The notes: generated from the sequence alone by a model not told the origin. A stretch of DNA of 13,755 bases from CAZFBR01 sp035353495 [NCBI: uncultured bacterium] (GCA_964517215.1 CAZFBR010000080.1:1-13755); one strand, 5' to 3'. Shown: positions 1-7,700, counted from the first letter of the stretch. Made by a program: numbers and translations.

Positions 1-489
1 ATGATCGAACGAAATCACGCCGATCCCCCCGGGGATCAGCAGGCGGGCGAGTTCACGGGCGGCAGCCCCGGCGTCGCGGCACAGGCAGAACGGGTCGCCC
101 AGCGCCACGGCAAAATGGCAGGCGGCATCAGGCAGGGAGGAAAGCGCGCAGATATCCGCCACGAGATAGTCGCAATTCTTCAGATTGAGCTCGGCGGCAC
201 GGGTCTGCGCCTGATCGATCATTTTCGGCGATGAATCGACGAAGGTGACGGCGAACCCCGATTTCGCCAGCTTCTGGCCCCACTTGCCTGTGCCGCAGCC
301 GAGATCGAGGGCGCGGGCCGGGCGGTCGGCGGGCAGCAGCGGCTTGATGAATTCCCAGACCAGTTTGTCGTGATGTTCCCACCAGGGGGTGCCGTAGGCG
401 TCGTCGTAGACCCCCGCCACCCGGTCGTGGTAGCGGCGCGAGGCGCGACCGTCATCTTCGCGGCTGTGCGGCGGGCGACGCCGGCTCAT
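1..489 (-). CDS. Class I SAM-dependent methyltransferase, C-terminus cut by the window edge
   Basis: Reading the minus strand from the ATG at 489 gives 163 uninterrupted codons to the window edge. Seen: the SAM-binding motif I LDLGCGTGKWG at residues 61-71, an acidic residue ending the next strand (VTFVDSSPKM, Asp85), a VADIC segment (Asp112) where the adenine-contacting loop falls, and the motif IV-like ALGDPFCLC around 129-137. This is the Rossmann order of small-molecule or protein methyltransferases (Methyltransf_11/25 type). The substrate cannot be read from the sequence. In-frame ATGs also occur at 510 and 549, and none of the three has a convincing Shine-Dalgarno, so the start is uncertain. 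I chose 489 because the conserved fold begins only about 20 residues later. The gene is divergent from the molybdenum hydroxylase operon and is probably independent of it. Confidence 0.85.
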   Translation of the reverse strand, partial: MSRRRPPHSREDDGRASRRYHDRVAGVYDDAYGTPWWEHHDKLVWEFIKPLLPADRPARALDLGCGTGKWGQKLAKSGFAVTFVDSSPKMIDQAQTRAAELNLKNCDYLVADICALSSLPDAACHFAVALGDPFCLCRDAGAAARELARLLIPGGIGVISFDH

Positions 490-692
490 TGCGGGCAGCG
501 CCGCAGGCATGCGGCAGCAACGGTAATCATAATACCCGGAGCGTAGCATTATCGCCGGCAGCGGGCAACCCGGTGGCGTCCTTTTCGGCCGCCGGCGCCC
601 GATAGTGTCGGCGACCGGCGCGTGCCGGCGCGCGGGTGCGGCCAGTCGCGGCGGATGGGGGAAGCGTGCGGCGCATCGCGCAGGCGGAGCGC

Positions 693-721
693 TTGACAGC
701 AACCAGGGGCTGGCGTATAGT
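693..721 (+). promoter_or_regulatory. Sigma-70-type promoter for the first molybdenum hydroxylase operon
   Basis: A perfect -35 TTGACA (693-698) and a -10 TATAGT (716-721) are separated by exactly 17 nt. Predicted transcription starts near 729, leaving a leader of about 35 nt before the ATG at 763, with a G-rich ribosome binding site at about 748-754. The other 490-692 sequence is GC-rich. I found no clear promoter in it for the divergent methyltransferase. Confidence 0.75.
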
Positions 722-762
722 CCGCAGCATCATCACCGACGGCATCCGGGGGGATTTGCTGC

Positions 763-1620
763 ATGCTGGTGAACCTGCGCGAATGGCATCGTCCCGCTAC
801 GGTCACAGCGGCCCTGCGCCTGCTGCAGCGCGGCGGCGCCGCGGTGGTCCCTGCCGCCGGGATGACGACGCTGGCCAAACTCGAAATGCCCGCGGTCACC
901 GGCCTGGTTGATCTGACCGCTCTCCCGCTCACCTACGTCAACGCCGCGCGCGGCGGTTTGCGGGTGGGCGCCACCACGACGGTCAGCGAACTGATCGACG
1001 CGCCGGCAGGCAGGAAGTATGCGGCCGGCATGCTGCGCCAGTGCGGACTGAGTATCGGTTCCACCCTCAATCGCAATCTGATCACCTGCGGCGGCAACAG
1101 CGTGCAATGCTATTTCTGGTCCTGCCTGCCGGTGGCGCTGCTGGCGCTGGACGCGCAGCTGGTGGTGGCGCGCGGGCGTGGCCGCCGCCGGGTGGCGGCG
1201 GCGGAGTTTTTCGCCCGCCAGCCGAAACAGGTGCTGGGCGCGGCGGCGCTGGTGACGGAGCTCATCCTGCCGCCATTGCCGCCCGGAACGCGTGCGGGCT
1301 TCCGCAAGGTGGCGCCGACGGCGACGGCGTTTGCGCAGGTGACGGTGGCGGCCTTGCTGCGCGTGCGGGCGGGCACGATTACCGGCCTGCAGGCGGCGCT
1401 GGGCGGCCTGGCGGCGCTGCCGCAGCGTTTCCCGGAGCTCGAAAAAAAGTACTGTAGTTGTCCGGCAACGGATGCGGTGTTTGCCGAACTGGCGGAGCGG
1501 CTCGCGTCGCATTGCCAGGTGCTCCCCGATATGCGGGTGAGTGCGGAATACAAGCGGATGCTGGTGCAGACGGTGACGGGTGATCTGCTGCGCGCCCTGC
1601 GCGACGGCGGCCGGTCATGA
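763..1620 (+). CDS. Molybdenum hydroxylase FAD-binding subunit (xanthine dehydrogenase/CoxM family)
   Basis: This 285-aa protein is the usual length for the medium FAD subunit of three-subunit xanthine dehydrogenase-type enzymes. It should carry electrons between the [2Fe-2S] subunit and an external acceptor in the cytoplasm. Seen: AAGMTTLAK at 31-39 in place of the usual AGGTDLL FAD-phosphate loop, the second FAD loop RNLITCGGN at 104-112, then LPVALLALDAQL, and a C-terminal domain ending with SAEYKRMLVQTV (260-271), which matches the YKR region of the family. The segment after GGN is odd: it reads SVQCYFWSC, with Cys109, Cys116 and Cys121, instead of the common IANASPAAD. The ATG at 763 follows a GGGGGGA-rich site. 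The stop overlaps the next start by 4 nt (ATGA), implying coupling. The family assignment is firm; the substrate is unknown. Confidence 0.88.
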   Translation: MLVNLREWHRPATVTAALRLLQRGGAAVVPAAGMTTLAKLEMPAVTGLVDLTALPLTYVNAARGGLRVGATTTVSELIDAPAGRKYAAGMLRQCGLSIGSTLNRNLITCGGNSVQCYFWSCLPVALLALDAQLVVARGRGRRRVAAAEFFARQPKQVLGAAALVTELILPPLPPGTRAGFRKVAPTATAFAQVTVAALLRVRAGTITGLQAALGGLAALPQRFPELEKKYCSCPATDAVFAELAERLASHCQVLPDMRVSAEYKRMLVQTVTGDLLRALRDGGRS

Positions 1621-2180
1621 CTGCGCGACGGAAACCGGCCACCCGCCACCGGGCTCGTGCCGGCCGCACGGCGGCCGGTCTGTCTCCCGCCGGGACGCGG
1701 GCGACACTGGCGCCGCCGGCCTTGCGCATTACCTGCAGCGTGAACGGCTGGCACCAGGAGTTCACCATTGCCCCGAATGATCTGCTGCTGGATGTGCTGC
1801 GGCGTGCGGGTTTTACCGGGGTGAAGGAAGGGTGTCGCGAGGCGGAATGCGGCAGCTGCACCGTGCTGGTCGACGGGGTACCGGTGACGGCGTGCTACTA
1901 TCCCGCCGCCCGCGCCGCCGGCAAGGTTATCACCACGATTGAGGGCCTGGAACGTGACGGCCAGCTGCAGCGGCTGCAGGAGTCGTTTCTCGACGCGGGC
2001 GCCGTGCAATGCGGCTTCTGCACGCCGGGGATGATCCTGGCCGCGCATGCCCTGCTGGCGCACGTGCCGCAGCCGACGGACGAAGAGATCCGCACGGCGC
2101 TGGACGGCAACCTCTGCCGCTGCACGGGCTATGTGAAGATACTGGCGGCGGTGCATGCCGCCGCGGGGCGCAAGGCATGA
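1617..2180 (+). CDS. Molybdenum hydroxylase [2Fe-2S] iron-sulfur subunit
   Basis: This is the small electron-transfer subunit of a xanthine dehydrogenase-family enzyme. Seen: a plant-type [2Fe-2S] site with Cys73, Cys78, Cys81 and Cys93 (GCREAECGSC then TAC), and the second helical [2Fe-2S] domain with CGFCTPGM (Cys132, Cys135) and LCRCTGY (Cys167, Cys169). All eight ligands are present. At 187 aa it is longer than the usual 150-165 aa because of an Arg/Ala-rich N-terminal extension of about 35 residues before the family start (LRITCSVNG). The extension lacks a twin-arginine plus hydrophobic signal. The ATG at 1617 overlaps the FAD-subunit stop and the 3' end overlaps the molybdopterin-subunit start. 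A shorter start would need the TTG at 1722, which has no Shine-Dalgarno. Confidence 0.93.
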   Translation: MTARRKPATRHRARAGRTAAGLSPAGTRATLAPPALRITCSVNGWHQEFTIAPNDLLLDVLRRAGFTGVKEGCREAECGSCTVLVDGVPVTACYYPAARAAGKVITTIEGLERDGQLQRLQESFLDAGAVQCGFCTPGMILAAHALLAHVPQPTDEEIRTALDGNLCRCTGYVKILAAVHAAAGRKA

Positions 2181-4510
2181 CCCGCGCTTTCCGGGCGGTC
2201 GGGAAAAGTGCGCGCAAGCTGGACGGGCGCGGGCTGGTGACCGGTCGCGCCACCTATACCGACGATATCATGCTGCCGGGCATGCTGCAGGGTGCGGTGC
2301 TGCGCAGCCCGCATGCGCATGCGCGGATTCGTGCCATCGATACCCGTGCGGCCAAAGCGATGCCCGGGGTGCATGCCGTGCTGACCTGGCAGGATGTGCC
2401 GCGCATCCCGTTCACCACCGCCGGGCAGGGCCATCCCGAGCCGTCGCCGTACGACGCGTTTATCCTTGACCGCAAGGTGCGGTTCGTCGGCGACCGCGTG
2501 GCGGCGGTGGCGGCGGAAACCGCGCCGCAGGCGCAGGCCGCGCTGGCGGCCATTAGCGTGGACTATGAAATCCTGCCGGCGGTGTTCACGCCGCAGGCCG
2601 CACGGCAGCCGGGTGCGCCGGTGGTGCACGATGAACCCGAGGCCATGACCCCGCTGCCGCTGCCGTACGAACCGCAGCGCAATCTGGTGGCGCGGGTCGA
2701 GATGCAGTTGGGCGACGTTGCGCGCGGACTGGCCGGGGCCGATCATGTGGCGGCGGCGGAGTTCAGTTCGCATTACGCCGCCCATTGCGCGCTGGAACGG
2801 CACAGCGCGGTCACCTGGCTCGACGCCGATGGGCGCCTCGTTATCCGCTGCAGCACGCAGGTGCCGTTCCATGTGCGGCGCATTGTCGCGCGCGCCCTGA
2901 ATCTGCCGGTCGGGAGCATCCGGGTGATCAAGCCGCGCTTGGGGGGCGGTTTCGGCGGCAAGCAGGAGATCATTATTGAGGACCTGTGCGCAGCACTGAC
3001 GCTGGCGACCCGCCGGCCCGTGCGCATGGTGCTGACCCGTGCCGAGCAGTTCATGTGCGCGCGCACCCGCCATCCGCAGGAGGTGCGGCTGCGCAGCGGG
3101 GTGAAACGGGACGGGACGATCACGGCGCTTGAGCTGCAGGTGCTGATGAACAGCGGCGCCTACGGCACCCATGGGCTGACGGTGCTCTGCAATTCAGGCA
3201 ACAAGGTGCTGCCGCTCTACCAGTGCGCCAATGTGCGGTACGTCGGCGAAACGGCGTACACCAACCTGCCGGTGGGTGGCGCCTATCGCGGCTATGGCGC
3301 GACCCAGAGCGCCTTTGCCGTGGGCGTGCAGCTGGACGAGCTGGCGCAGGCCATCGGCATGGATACGGCCGCGTTCCTGCGGCGCAATACGCTGCGCAGC
3401 GGGCAGGGTTCGGAAATCTTCCGGGCGCTGGGCGAGGGGAAGGCGGGGGTGGCGCAGGCCATCGGGTCATGCGGCCTGGCGGAATGCCTCGATCAGGTGC
3501 TGGCTGCGAGCGGCTGGCCGGAAAAACGCGCGGCCTATCTGGCGGAGCAGAAAACATCCGCCCGCCACAAGCGCGGCATCGGCATCACCACGCTGATGCA
3601 GGGCTCAAGCATTCCCGAAGTGGATATGGCGGCGGCGTCGCTCAAACTGAACGACGACGGATCGTTCAACCTGCTCATGGGCGCCACCGACCTCGGCACG
3701 GGTGCGGACACGGTATTGTCCCAGATCGCCGCGGAGGAACTGGGGGTGGCGGTGGAGCGGATCATCCCCTATTCGTCGGATACTGACCTGACCCCGTTTG
3801 ATGTCGGCGCCTATGCGTCGAGCACCACCTACCTGTCGGGCGGTGCGGTGCAGAAGGCGGCGCGGCAGGTGCGCGGGCAGATCCTCGCGGCGGCGGCGCG
3901 CATGCTGGGCGTGGCGGCGGAGACCCTGACGCTGAGCGACGGGATTGTGCGGGGGGGCGGGAAATCGCTGGCGCTGGCGGAGGTGGCGCAGTACACGCTG
4001 TACACGCAGGACCAGCATCAGATTGCCGCGCATGCCTCGCATATCACGCATCAGTCGCCGCCGCCGTTTGCGGCGCATGTTGCGGAAATCGAACTCGACA
4101 CCATGACCGGGCGCATCACGGTGCTGCATTATGTGAGCGCCACCGATTGCGGCACTGCCATCAACCCGGCCCTGGCGCAGGGCCAGGTCGAGGGGGCGGT
4201 GCTCAACGGCATCAGTTTCGCCCTCAATGAGGAATACCTGTTTTCCGCCGGGGGGCGCATGCGCAATGCCTCGTTCTCGTGGTACCGCATCCCCGGCGCG
4301 CGCGACCTGCCGCGCTTGACCACCATCCTGGTGCCGACATACGAGGAGAGCGGGCCGTGCGGGGCCAAGAGCGTCTCGGAGATCGGCATCAATGGGGCGC
4401 TGCCGGTCATCAGCAACGCGGTGTGGTGCGCCTGCGGGCTGCGCCTGCGCCATGCGCCGTTCACCCCCGAGCGGGTCTGGCGCGCCTTGAGACAACCGTC
4501 CGCGGGATAA
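2177..4510 (+). CDS. Molybdenum hydroxylase molybdopterin-binding catalytic subunit
   Basis: This 777-aa large subunit binds the molybdopterin cofactor and hydroxylates the substrate, usually an N-heterocycle or aldehyde. Seen: the a/b-hammerhead domain at about 14-130, the cofactor motif GGGFGGK (256-262), GGAYRGYGATQ (367-377), GATDLGTGADT (502-512), and the C-terminal GAKSVSE with the expected catalytic Glu735. Its length and order match the family. The LGTG loop and AYRGYGATQ resemble what I recall of the selenium-dependent hydroxylase/XdhD/nicotinate dehydrogenase branch more than classical XdhB, so purines or nicotinate-like compounds are plausible but unproven. An upstream in-frame extension exists, but the ATG at 2177 overlaps the [2Fe-2S] stop (ATGA) and begins exactly at the conserved family start. 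No Sec-type in-frame TGA is seen. Confidence 0.93.
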   Translation: MTRAFRAVGKSARKLDGRGLVTGRATYTDDIMLPGMLQGAVLRSPHAHARIRAIDTRAAKAMPGVHAVLTWQDVPRIPFTTAGQGHPEPSPYDAFILDRKVRFVGDRVAAVAAETAPQAQAALAAISVDYEILPAVFTPQAARQPGAPVVHDEPEAMTPLPLPYEPQRNLVARVEMQLGDVARGLAGADHVAAAEFSSHYAAHCALERHSAVTWLDADGRLVIRCSTQVPFHVRRIVARALNLPVGSIRVIKPRLGGGFGGKQEIIIEDLCAALTLATRRPVRMVLTRAEQFMCARTRHPQEVRLRSGVKRDGTITALELQVLMNSGAYGTHGLTVLCNSGNKVLPLYQCANVRYVGETAYTNLPVGGAYRGYGATQSAFAVGVQLDELAQAIGMDTAAFLRRNTLRSGQGSEIFRALGEGKAGVAQAIGSCGLAECLDQVLAASGWPEKRAAYLAEQKTSARHKRGIGITTLMQGSSIPEVDMAAASLKLNDDGSFNLLMGATDLGTGADTVLSQIAAEELGVAVERIIPYSSDTDLTPFDVGAYASSTTYLSGGAVQKAARQVRGQILAAAARMLGVAAETLTLSDGIVRGGGKSLALAEVAQYTLYTQDQHQIAAHASHITHQSPPPFAAHVAEIELDTMTGRITVLHYVSATDCGTAINPALAQGQVEGAVLNGISFALNEEYLFSAGGRMRNASFSWYRIPGARDLPRLTTILVPTYEESGPCGAKSVSEIGINGALPVISNAVWCACGLRLRHAPFTPERVWRALRQPSAG

Positions 4511-4593
4511 TCACCGTCCATGAAACTTACTGTCGTTTGGTTTGGCGCACTGGTTTGCCGTCAGGCCGGTTTGTCCCTGATATGCCTGCGGCA

Positions 4594-5700
4594 ATGACCC
4601 TGCGCTGGTGGACCCGGCGCCGGCTGCTGCTGGCCGCTGTTGCGGCGGGCGCGGCGCTGGTGGTGATCCTGAGCGCACCGGCGCCGCCGCCGGCGCCAGT
4701 TCCGGGCCGCCCGGTGGCGGCGGGGGATGGATTTGTGCTGTATGCCGAGCGGGATCTGCCGCCGGCGCTGCTGGCCTGGTACCGGCAGGTGACGGCAACC
4801 GCGCTGGCGAACGCCGCCGATTGCTTTCCCGGCCGGACGCTGCCGAAGGTGCAGGTGCATTTTCTCAGCGACAGCGCGACCCGGCGCGACTACGGTCTCT
4901 TGGAGGCCGGGGCGCGGACCTGCCTGCCCGCCACCGTGGTCGTCAACACCTACAATGCGCCGACGCTGCTGCATGAATTCATCCACCTGCATCAGGCACG
5001 AGTGTGGCCGGCAGCGTATGCCGCTCCCGACTGGCAGTGGCTGATCGAGGGCATGGCAGTGTCCGGCAGTTTTTTCGCCAATCAGGGACGCCTGCTTGCC
5101 ACCTGCCATGAATACGCAATGGCGCCTGACGCGGGCGAAACCTGGCTGCGCCGGTTCGATGCCAGCGAGCGTTCGTACCGGCTGGCGACGGGACTGGTGC
5201 TCTGGCTGGCGGCCGCGCACGGCGATACGGCAGTGCGCGCGCTGGCGGCAGCGGCGGAGGCGGGCAGCCGCGTCGATGCGGGGCTGGCGGCAACGGTCGG
5301 GCGGCAGGTGCCGGAACTGCTGGCCGATTGGCGGGCGTGGCTGGCGGCAAACGGTTTGGAACGGGCGCTGGCGGCACGCTATGACCGCTGTCTGCACCTG
5401 ACCCGCATGGTGCTGCCGTGGCGCGAGGTGCCGGCGGGATTTCGCGACGGCAATATGATCATGCACTTCTTTTCACCGCCGCCGGAAATCGAGGAGCATA
5501 TCATCCGCTGGAACCTGCGGGTGGCGCCGCGAGACGGGGCGGACGGGTTTGCGGCATGGCAGGACAACTACCGGGCCATGGCCCGGGCCGGGCGCGGCAA
5601 TGATCTGCTGCAACGCACTCGCACGCATGCCGACCCGCTGCTGCGTGCCGTGACGGAGGAAATCATCACTGCGCCGCCGGCGGTGGTTATTTCTCCGTGA
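4594..5700 (+). CDS. Membrane-anchored HExxH (peptidase MA-like) putative metallopeptidase
   Basis: The 368-aa product starts with a positively charged segment and a hydrophobic stretch (about 10-28, LLLAAVAAGAALVVIL) followed by a Pro/Ala-rich linker. This is a signal anchor placing the protein outside the cytoplasm. The core has HEFIH at 127-131 and, 20 residues on, WLIEGMA with Glu152. That is the gluzincin layout: two His ligands, catalytic Glu128 and a third Glu ligand. Cys at 77, 110, 171 and 266 could form disulfides in the periplasm. The gene lies 83 nt after the molybdopterin subunit with no terminator between, so co-transcription is possible, but the function has no obvious link. 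The start may instead be the ATG at 4582, adding four residues. Neither start has a good ribosome binding site. The target peptide or protein is unknown. Confidence 0.72.
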   Translation: MTLRWWTRRRLLLAAVAAGAALVVILSAPAPPPAPVPGRPVAAGDGFVLYAERDLPPALLAWYRQVTATALANAADCFPGRTLPKVQVHFLSDSATRRDYGLLEAGARTCLPATVVVNTYNAPTLLHEFIHLHQARVWPAAYAAPDWQWLIEGMAVSGSFFANQGRLLATCHEYAMAPDAGETWLRRFDASERSYRLATGLVLWLAAAHGDTAVRALAAAAEAGSRVDAGLAATVGRQVPELLADWRAWLAANGLERALAARYDRCLHLTRMVLPWREVPAGFRDGNMIMHFFSPPPEIEEHIIRWNLRVAPRDGADGFAAWQDNYRAMARAGRGNDLLQRTRTHADPLLRAVTEEIITAPPAVVISP

Positions 5701-5743
5701 TTGCAGCGACCACACGCACTCCGCATGCCGACGGCAATTCTGG

Positions 5744-5749
5744 TATACT
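5744..5749 (+). promoter_or_regulatory. Possible extended -10 promoter element (TGGTATACT)
   Basis: TATACT preceded by TGG forms an extended -10 motif about 113 nt before the ATG at 5862. No clear -35 lies 16-18 nt upstream. A small GC-rich hairpin (arms GGCTGCC and GGCGGCC, 5819-5836) lies between this element and the ribosome binding site. Confidence 0.35.
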
Positions 5750-5861
5750 GCGCACAGGGTGTTCCGCACCCGGCGTGGCGGCCGCGATGGTGCGGGCGGA
5801 TGCGGGCAGAGTTTTTGCGGCTGCCGGCTGGCGGCCGGACGACGATTGAGGAGTGCTGACG

Positions 5862-6410
5862 ATGACGGAATCATCGGTAAAACCGCGGCTGGGTGTGGGC
5901 ACAATGGTCACGCATGCGCGGTTCGGGCTGGGGCGGGTGCTGGGGTACGACAACGACGCGTATGTTGTCGGGTTCAAGGGGAATGCCGTGCAGAGTTTCC
6001 TGTTTACCGACCCGACGCTGCAGGTGACCGCGCCCGCAGGGGATCCTGAGCTTGACCGGGTGAAGCAGGCGGTGCGCGAGGTGCTTGGCGACTACGGCTG
6101 GCTGGAGACGGAACTCGAACTGGGCGCGCGCTGGGCGGGCGGAACCATGAAGCTGATCCCCGGGAAGACGGAAACGCAGGCCAAGGAGGTGCCGATCGAG
6201 GCGTTCTTCAAAAAGATTGTCGGGGTGCGCGACAAGCTGCGCGTGCTGGAACAGAAGATCAATGCGCATCCGGCGCTGCCGCCCGAGGACAAGCTCGACC
6301 TGCAGGGGTATATCACCCGCTGCTACGGGTCGCTGACGACGTTTAATGCGTTATTTGCCGACAAGCACGCGCAGTTTGTCGGCCAGCAGGGCAAGGACGG
6401 GTGCGACTGA
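5862..6410 (+). CDS. Small protein with N-terminal SH3/Tudor-like (UvrD-tail or CarD-like) motif
   Basis: The ATG at 5862 follows GAGGAG (5848-5853) at 8 nt spacing and gives 182 aa. Residues 11-55 carry VTHARFGLGRVLGY, then alternating strands and LFTDPTLQV. The VxHxxFGxGxV signature is known from the small beta-barrel at the UvrD/PcrA C-terminus and from CarD-like or DUF3553 domains that touch RNA polymerase. The rest (about 60-182) is charged, probably helical, with Trp residues near 80-90 and a VRDKLRVLEQKIN segment. I do not recognise a named family for it. An RNA polymerase-, nucleic acid- or DNA repair-related role is inference from the barrel alone. No signal peptide or membrane segment is present. 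A GTG at 5853 is an alternative start but overlaps the ribosome binding site. Confidence 0.8.
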   Translation: MTESSVKPRLGVGTMVTHARFGLGRVLGYDNDAYVVGFKGNAVQSFLFTDPTLQVTAPAGDPELDRVKQAVREVLGDYGWLETELELGARWAGGTMKLIPGKTETQAKEVPIEAFFKKIVGVRDKLRVLEQKINAHPALPPEDKLDLQGYITRCYGSLTTFNALFADKHAQFVGQQGKDGCD

Positions 6411-6434
6411 GGTCCTGTCGTTGGTGCCGAATTT

Positions 6435-6463
6435 TTGACGCTGGCAACCGCGGGTGATACAAT
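6435..6463 (+). promoter_or_regulatory. Sigma-70-type promoter directly abutting the SGNH hydrolase start
   Basis: The -35 TTGACG (6435-6440) and -10 TACAAT (6458-6463) are 17 nt apart, with TG one base before the -10 (TGaTACAAT, extended -10). The expected transcription start is around 6470, essentially at the ATG (6472). Confidence 0.65.
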
Positions 6464-6471
6464 GCCGTCCC

Positions 6472-7578
6472 ATGGCGAGGCGAAGGTGGGTTCCGCTGCT
6501 CGGCAAGCTGCTGTTTTCCGTGGTGCTGACCCTGGTCCTGTTTGAAGCGGGATTGCGGTGGTGCGGCGGGATCATGCCGTCGCGGGTCGGCAACTTTCTT
6601 TACAGCGCGTACAACGATTCGCCGTACGGTATTTTTGCCTATGATGAACTGGTGCCGTTCAAGGTGATGAAGAAGAATTTTGCCACGCGCAATTATTTCA
6701 ACGGATACTTTTTTGATCATCAGACCGACCGCTACGGTTTTCGCAATCCGGCCGGACTCGACCATCCGGATATCCTGCTGCTGGGCGATTCGTTCATTTT
6801 CGGCCACGGGGTGAATGAGGCGGACACGGTGCGGAGTTTCCTCAGCGGTATGACGGGAAAAGCGGTCTACAACCTGTCGGTCACTGGCAACGGCATTCGC
6901 GAAGAGTATGCGCTGCTGAAAACGTACCTGCCTGTGTTCCGGCCGCAGCAGGTGTTCCTGTTCACGTTTCTGAATGATCCGTATGATCTGGTGGCGAACC
7001 GGCCGGCTGACGATCTGGCCCGGTTCCCGGAACAGCAGCTGCCGTTTGCGCGCCTGCGCGAATATCTGCTGGCGCGGCGGAATCCCCGTTATCTGCTCAC
7101 GGAGCGGCTGTGTTTTGCGTCACAACTCTACCGGCTCTCCTTGTATTTCGCCAGTTTGTCGCCGTCCCCAGCGCCCCGGGGAAATGCTGCCGATACCCCG
7201 CCGGCACAAACGGCGGTCCCCGCTTCGTTCATGGATTTCGTTGCCTCGGACAGTTTTGGGGTGGTGCGGCCGTATTTCGACCGGGCGCTGACGGATTTGC
7301 ACCAGGAATGCCGGGATAGTGGCGTCGTGTTTCAGGTGGTCAATCTGCCCACGGGTTTTTGCGGGGAGACCGTCAACCGGTCGATCCGCGACCGATTTTG
7401 CGGGATGCTCAGCGACATCTGCCGGCTGCGGGATATCCGGTATCTTGATTTGAGCGAAGGGTATGGCTTCACGGAACGTGATTTTCTGGAACACGACGGC
7501 CATTTCCGGCGCGCCGGCCATCAACGCCTGGCCCGGGTGCTGGCGGCGCATTGTATACCACCGGCCCGCCAACCGTAA
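6472..7578 (+). CDS. Membrane-anchored SGNH/GDSL hydrolase-like protein
   Basis: The 368-aa product has an N-terminal basic segment and a membrane helix (about 8-26), so the body probably faces the periplasm. SGNH blocks are visible in order: block I LLLGDSFIFG (nucleophile Ser107), block II around SVTGNG (Gly139), block III FLND (Asn168) and block V HDGHFRRAGH with Asp342/His344. The YGFRNP lead-in before block I is typical of the AlgX/DltD-like and AlgJ-like group, whose members hydrolyse or transfer acyl groups on carbohydrates. The substrate is unknown and no polysaccharide genes are nearby. A GTG at 6454 is in frame, but it lies upstream of the -10 element, so that promoter cannot express it. 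The ATG at 6472 is preferred. No Shine-Dalgarno precedes it, consistent with a leaderless message. Confidence 0.78.
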   Translation: MARRRWVPLLGKLLFSVVLTLVLFEAGLRWCGGIMPSRVGNFLYSAYNDSPYGIFAYDELVPFKVMKKNFATRNYFNGYFFDHQTDRYGFRNPAGLDHPDILLLGDSFIFGHGVNEADTVRSFLSGMTGKAVYNLSVTGNGIREEYALLKTYLPVFRPQQVFLFTFLNDPYDLVANRPADDLARFPEQQLPFARLREYLLARRNPRYLLTERLCFASQLYRLSLYFASLSPSPAPRGNAADTPPAQTAVPASFMDFVASDSFGVVRPYFDRALTDLHQECRDSGVVFQVVNLPTGFCGETVNRSIRDRFCGMLSDICRLRDIRYLDLSEGYGFTERDFLEHDGHFRRAGHQRLARVLAAHCIPPARQP

Positions 7579-7612
7579 CCCGCAGATTGTGCAGTGTCGG
7601 TGCCGGTGGCAT

Positions 7613-7700
7613 TCGGGCAATTCATTTCGGGTTGCGCCGGTTTGCCTTGGATCATTCACATGCGGCAGACCGGTTCCAGCCATTTGGCTGAATTGTCCGG
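7613..7700. repeat. Nested imperfect inverted repeat (long stem-loop)
   Basis: Outer arms 7613-7624 and 7689-7700 pair over 12 positions, including two G-T wobbles (left arm TCGGGCAATTCA). Inside, 7636-7646 and 7664-7674 pair over 11 positions with two wobbles (left arm GCCGGTTTGCC), leaving a 17-nt loop. The structure fills the gap between the SGNH gene and the promoter at 7710. There is no U-run, so it is not a standard terminator. Confidence 0.5.

Noticed and set aside
1110-2156. 348-codon minus-strand ORF over the FAD and [2Fe-2S] genes
   Set aside because: Arg/Ala/Pro-rich translation with no motifs, explained by high GC and lack of stops opposite real genes.
2009-2176. 56-codon N-terminal extension of the molybdopterin subunit
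   Set aside because: It lies inside the [2Fe-2S] coding sequence in another frame. The ATG at 2177 overlaps the stop and matches the family start.
2129-3172. 347-codon minus-strand ORF over the molybdopterin subunit
   Set aside because: Same shadow effect; His/Arg/Gln-rich with no domain.
4279-4593. Upstream extension of the HExxH protein into the molybdopterin gene
   Set aside because: It overlaps conserved codons of the molybdopterin subunit, and the signal anchor begins at the 4594 start.
4561-5466. 301-codon minus-strand ORF over the HExxH gene
   Set aside because: No domain motifs, while the plus strand has a signal anchor plus HExxH and EGMA.
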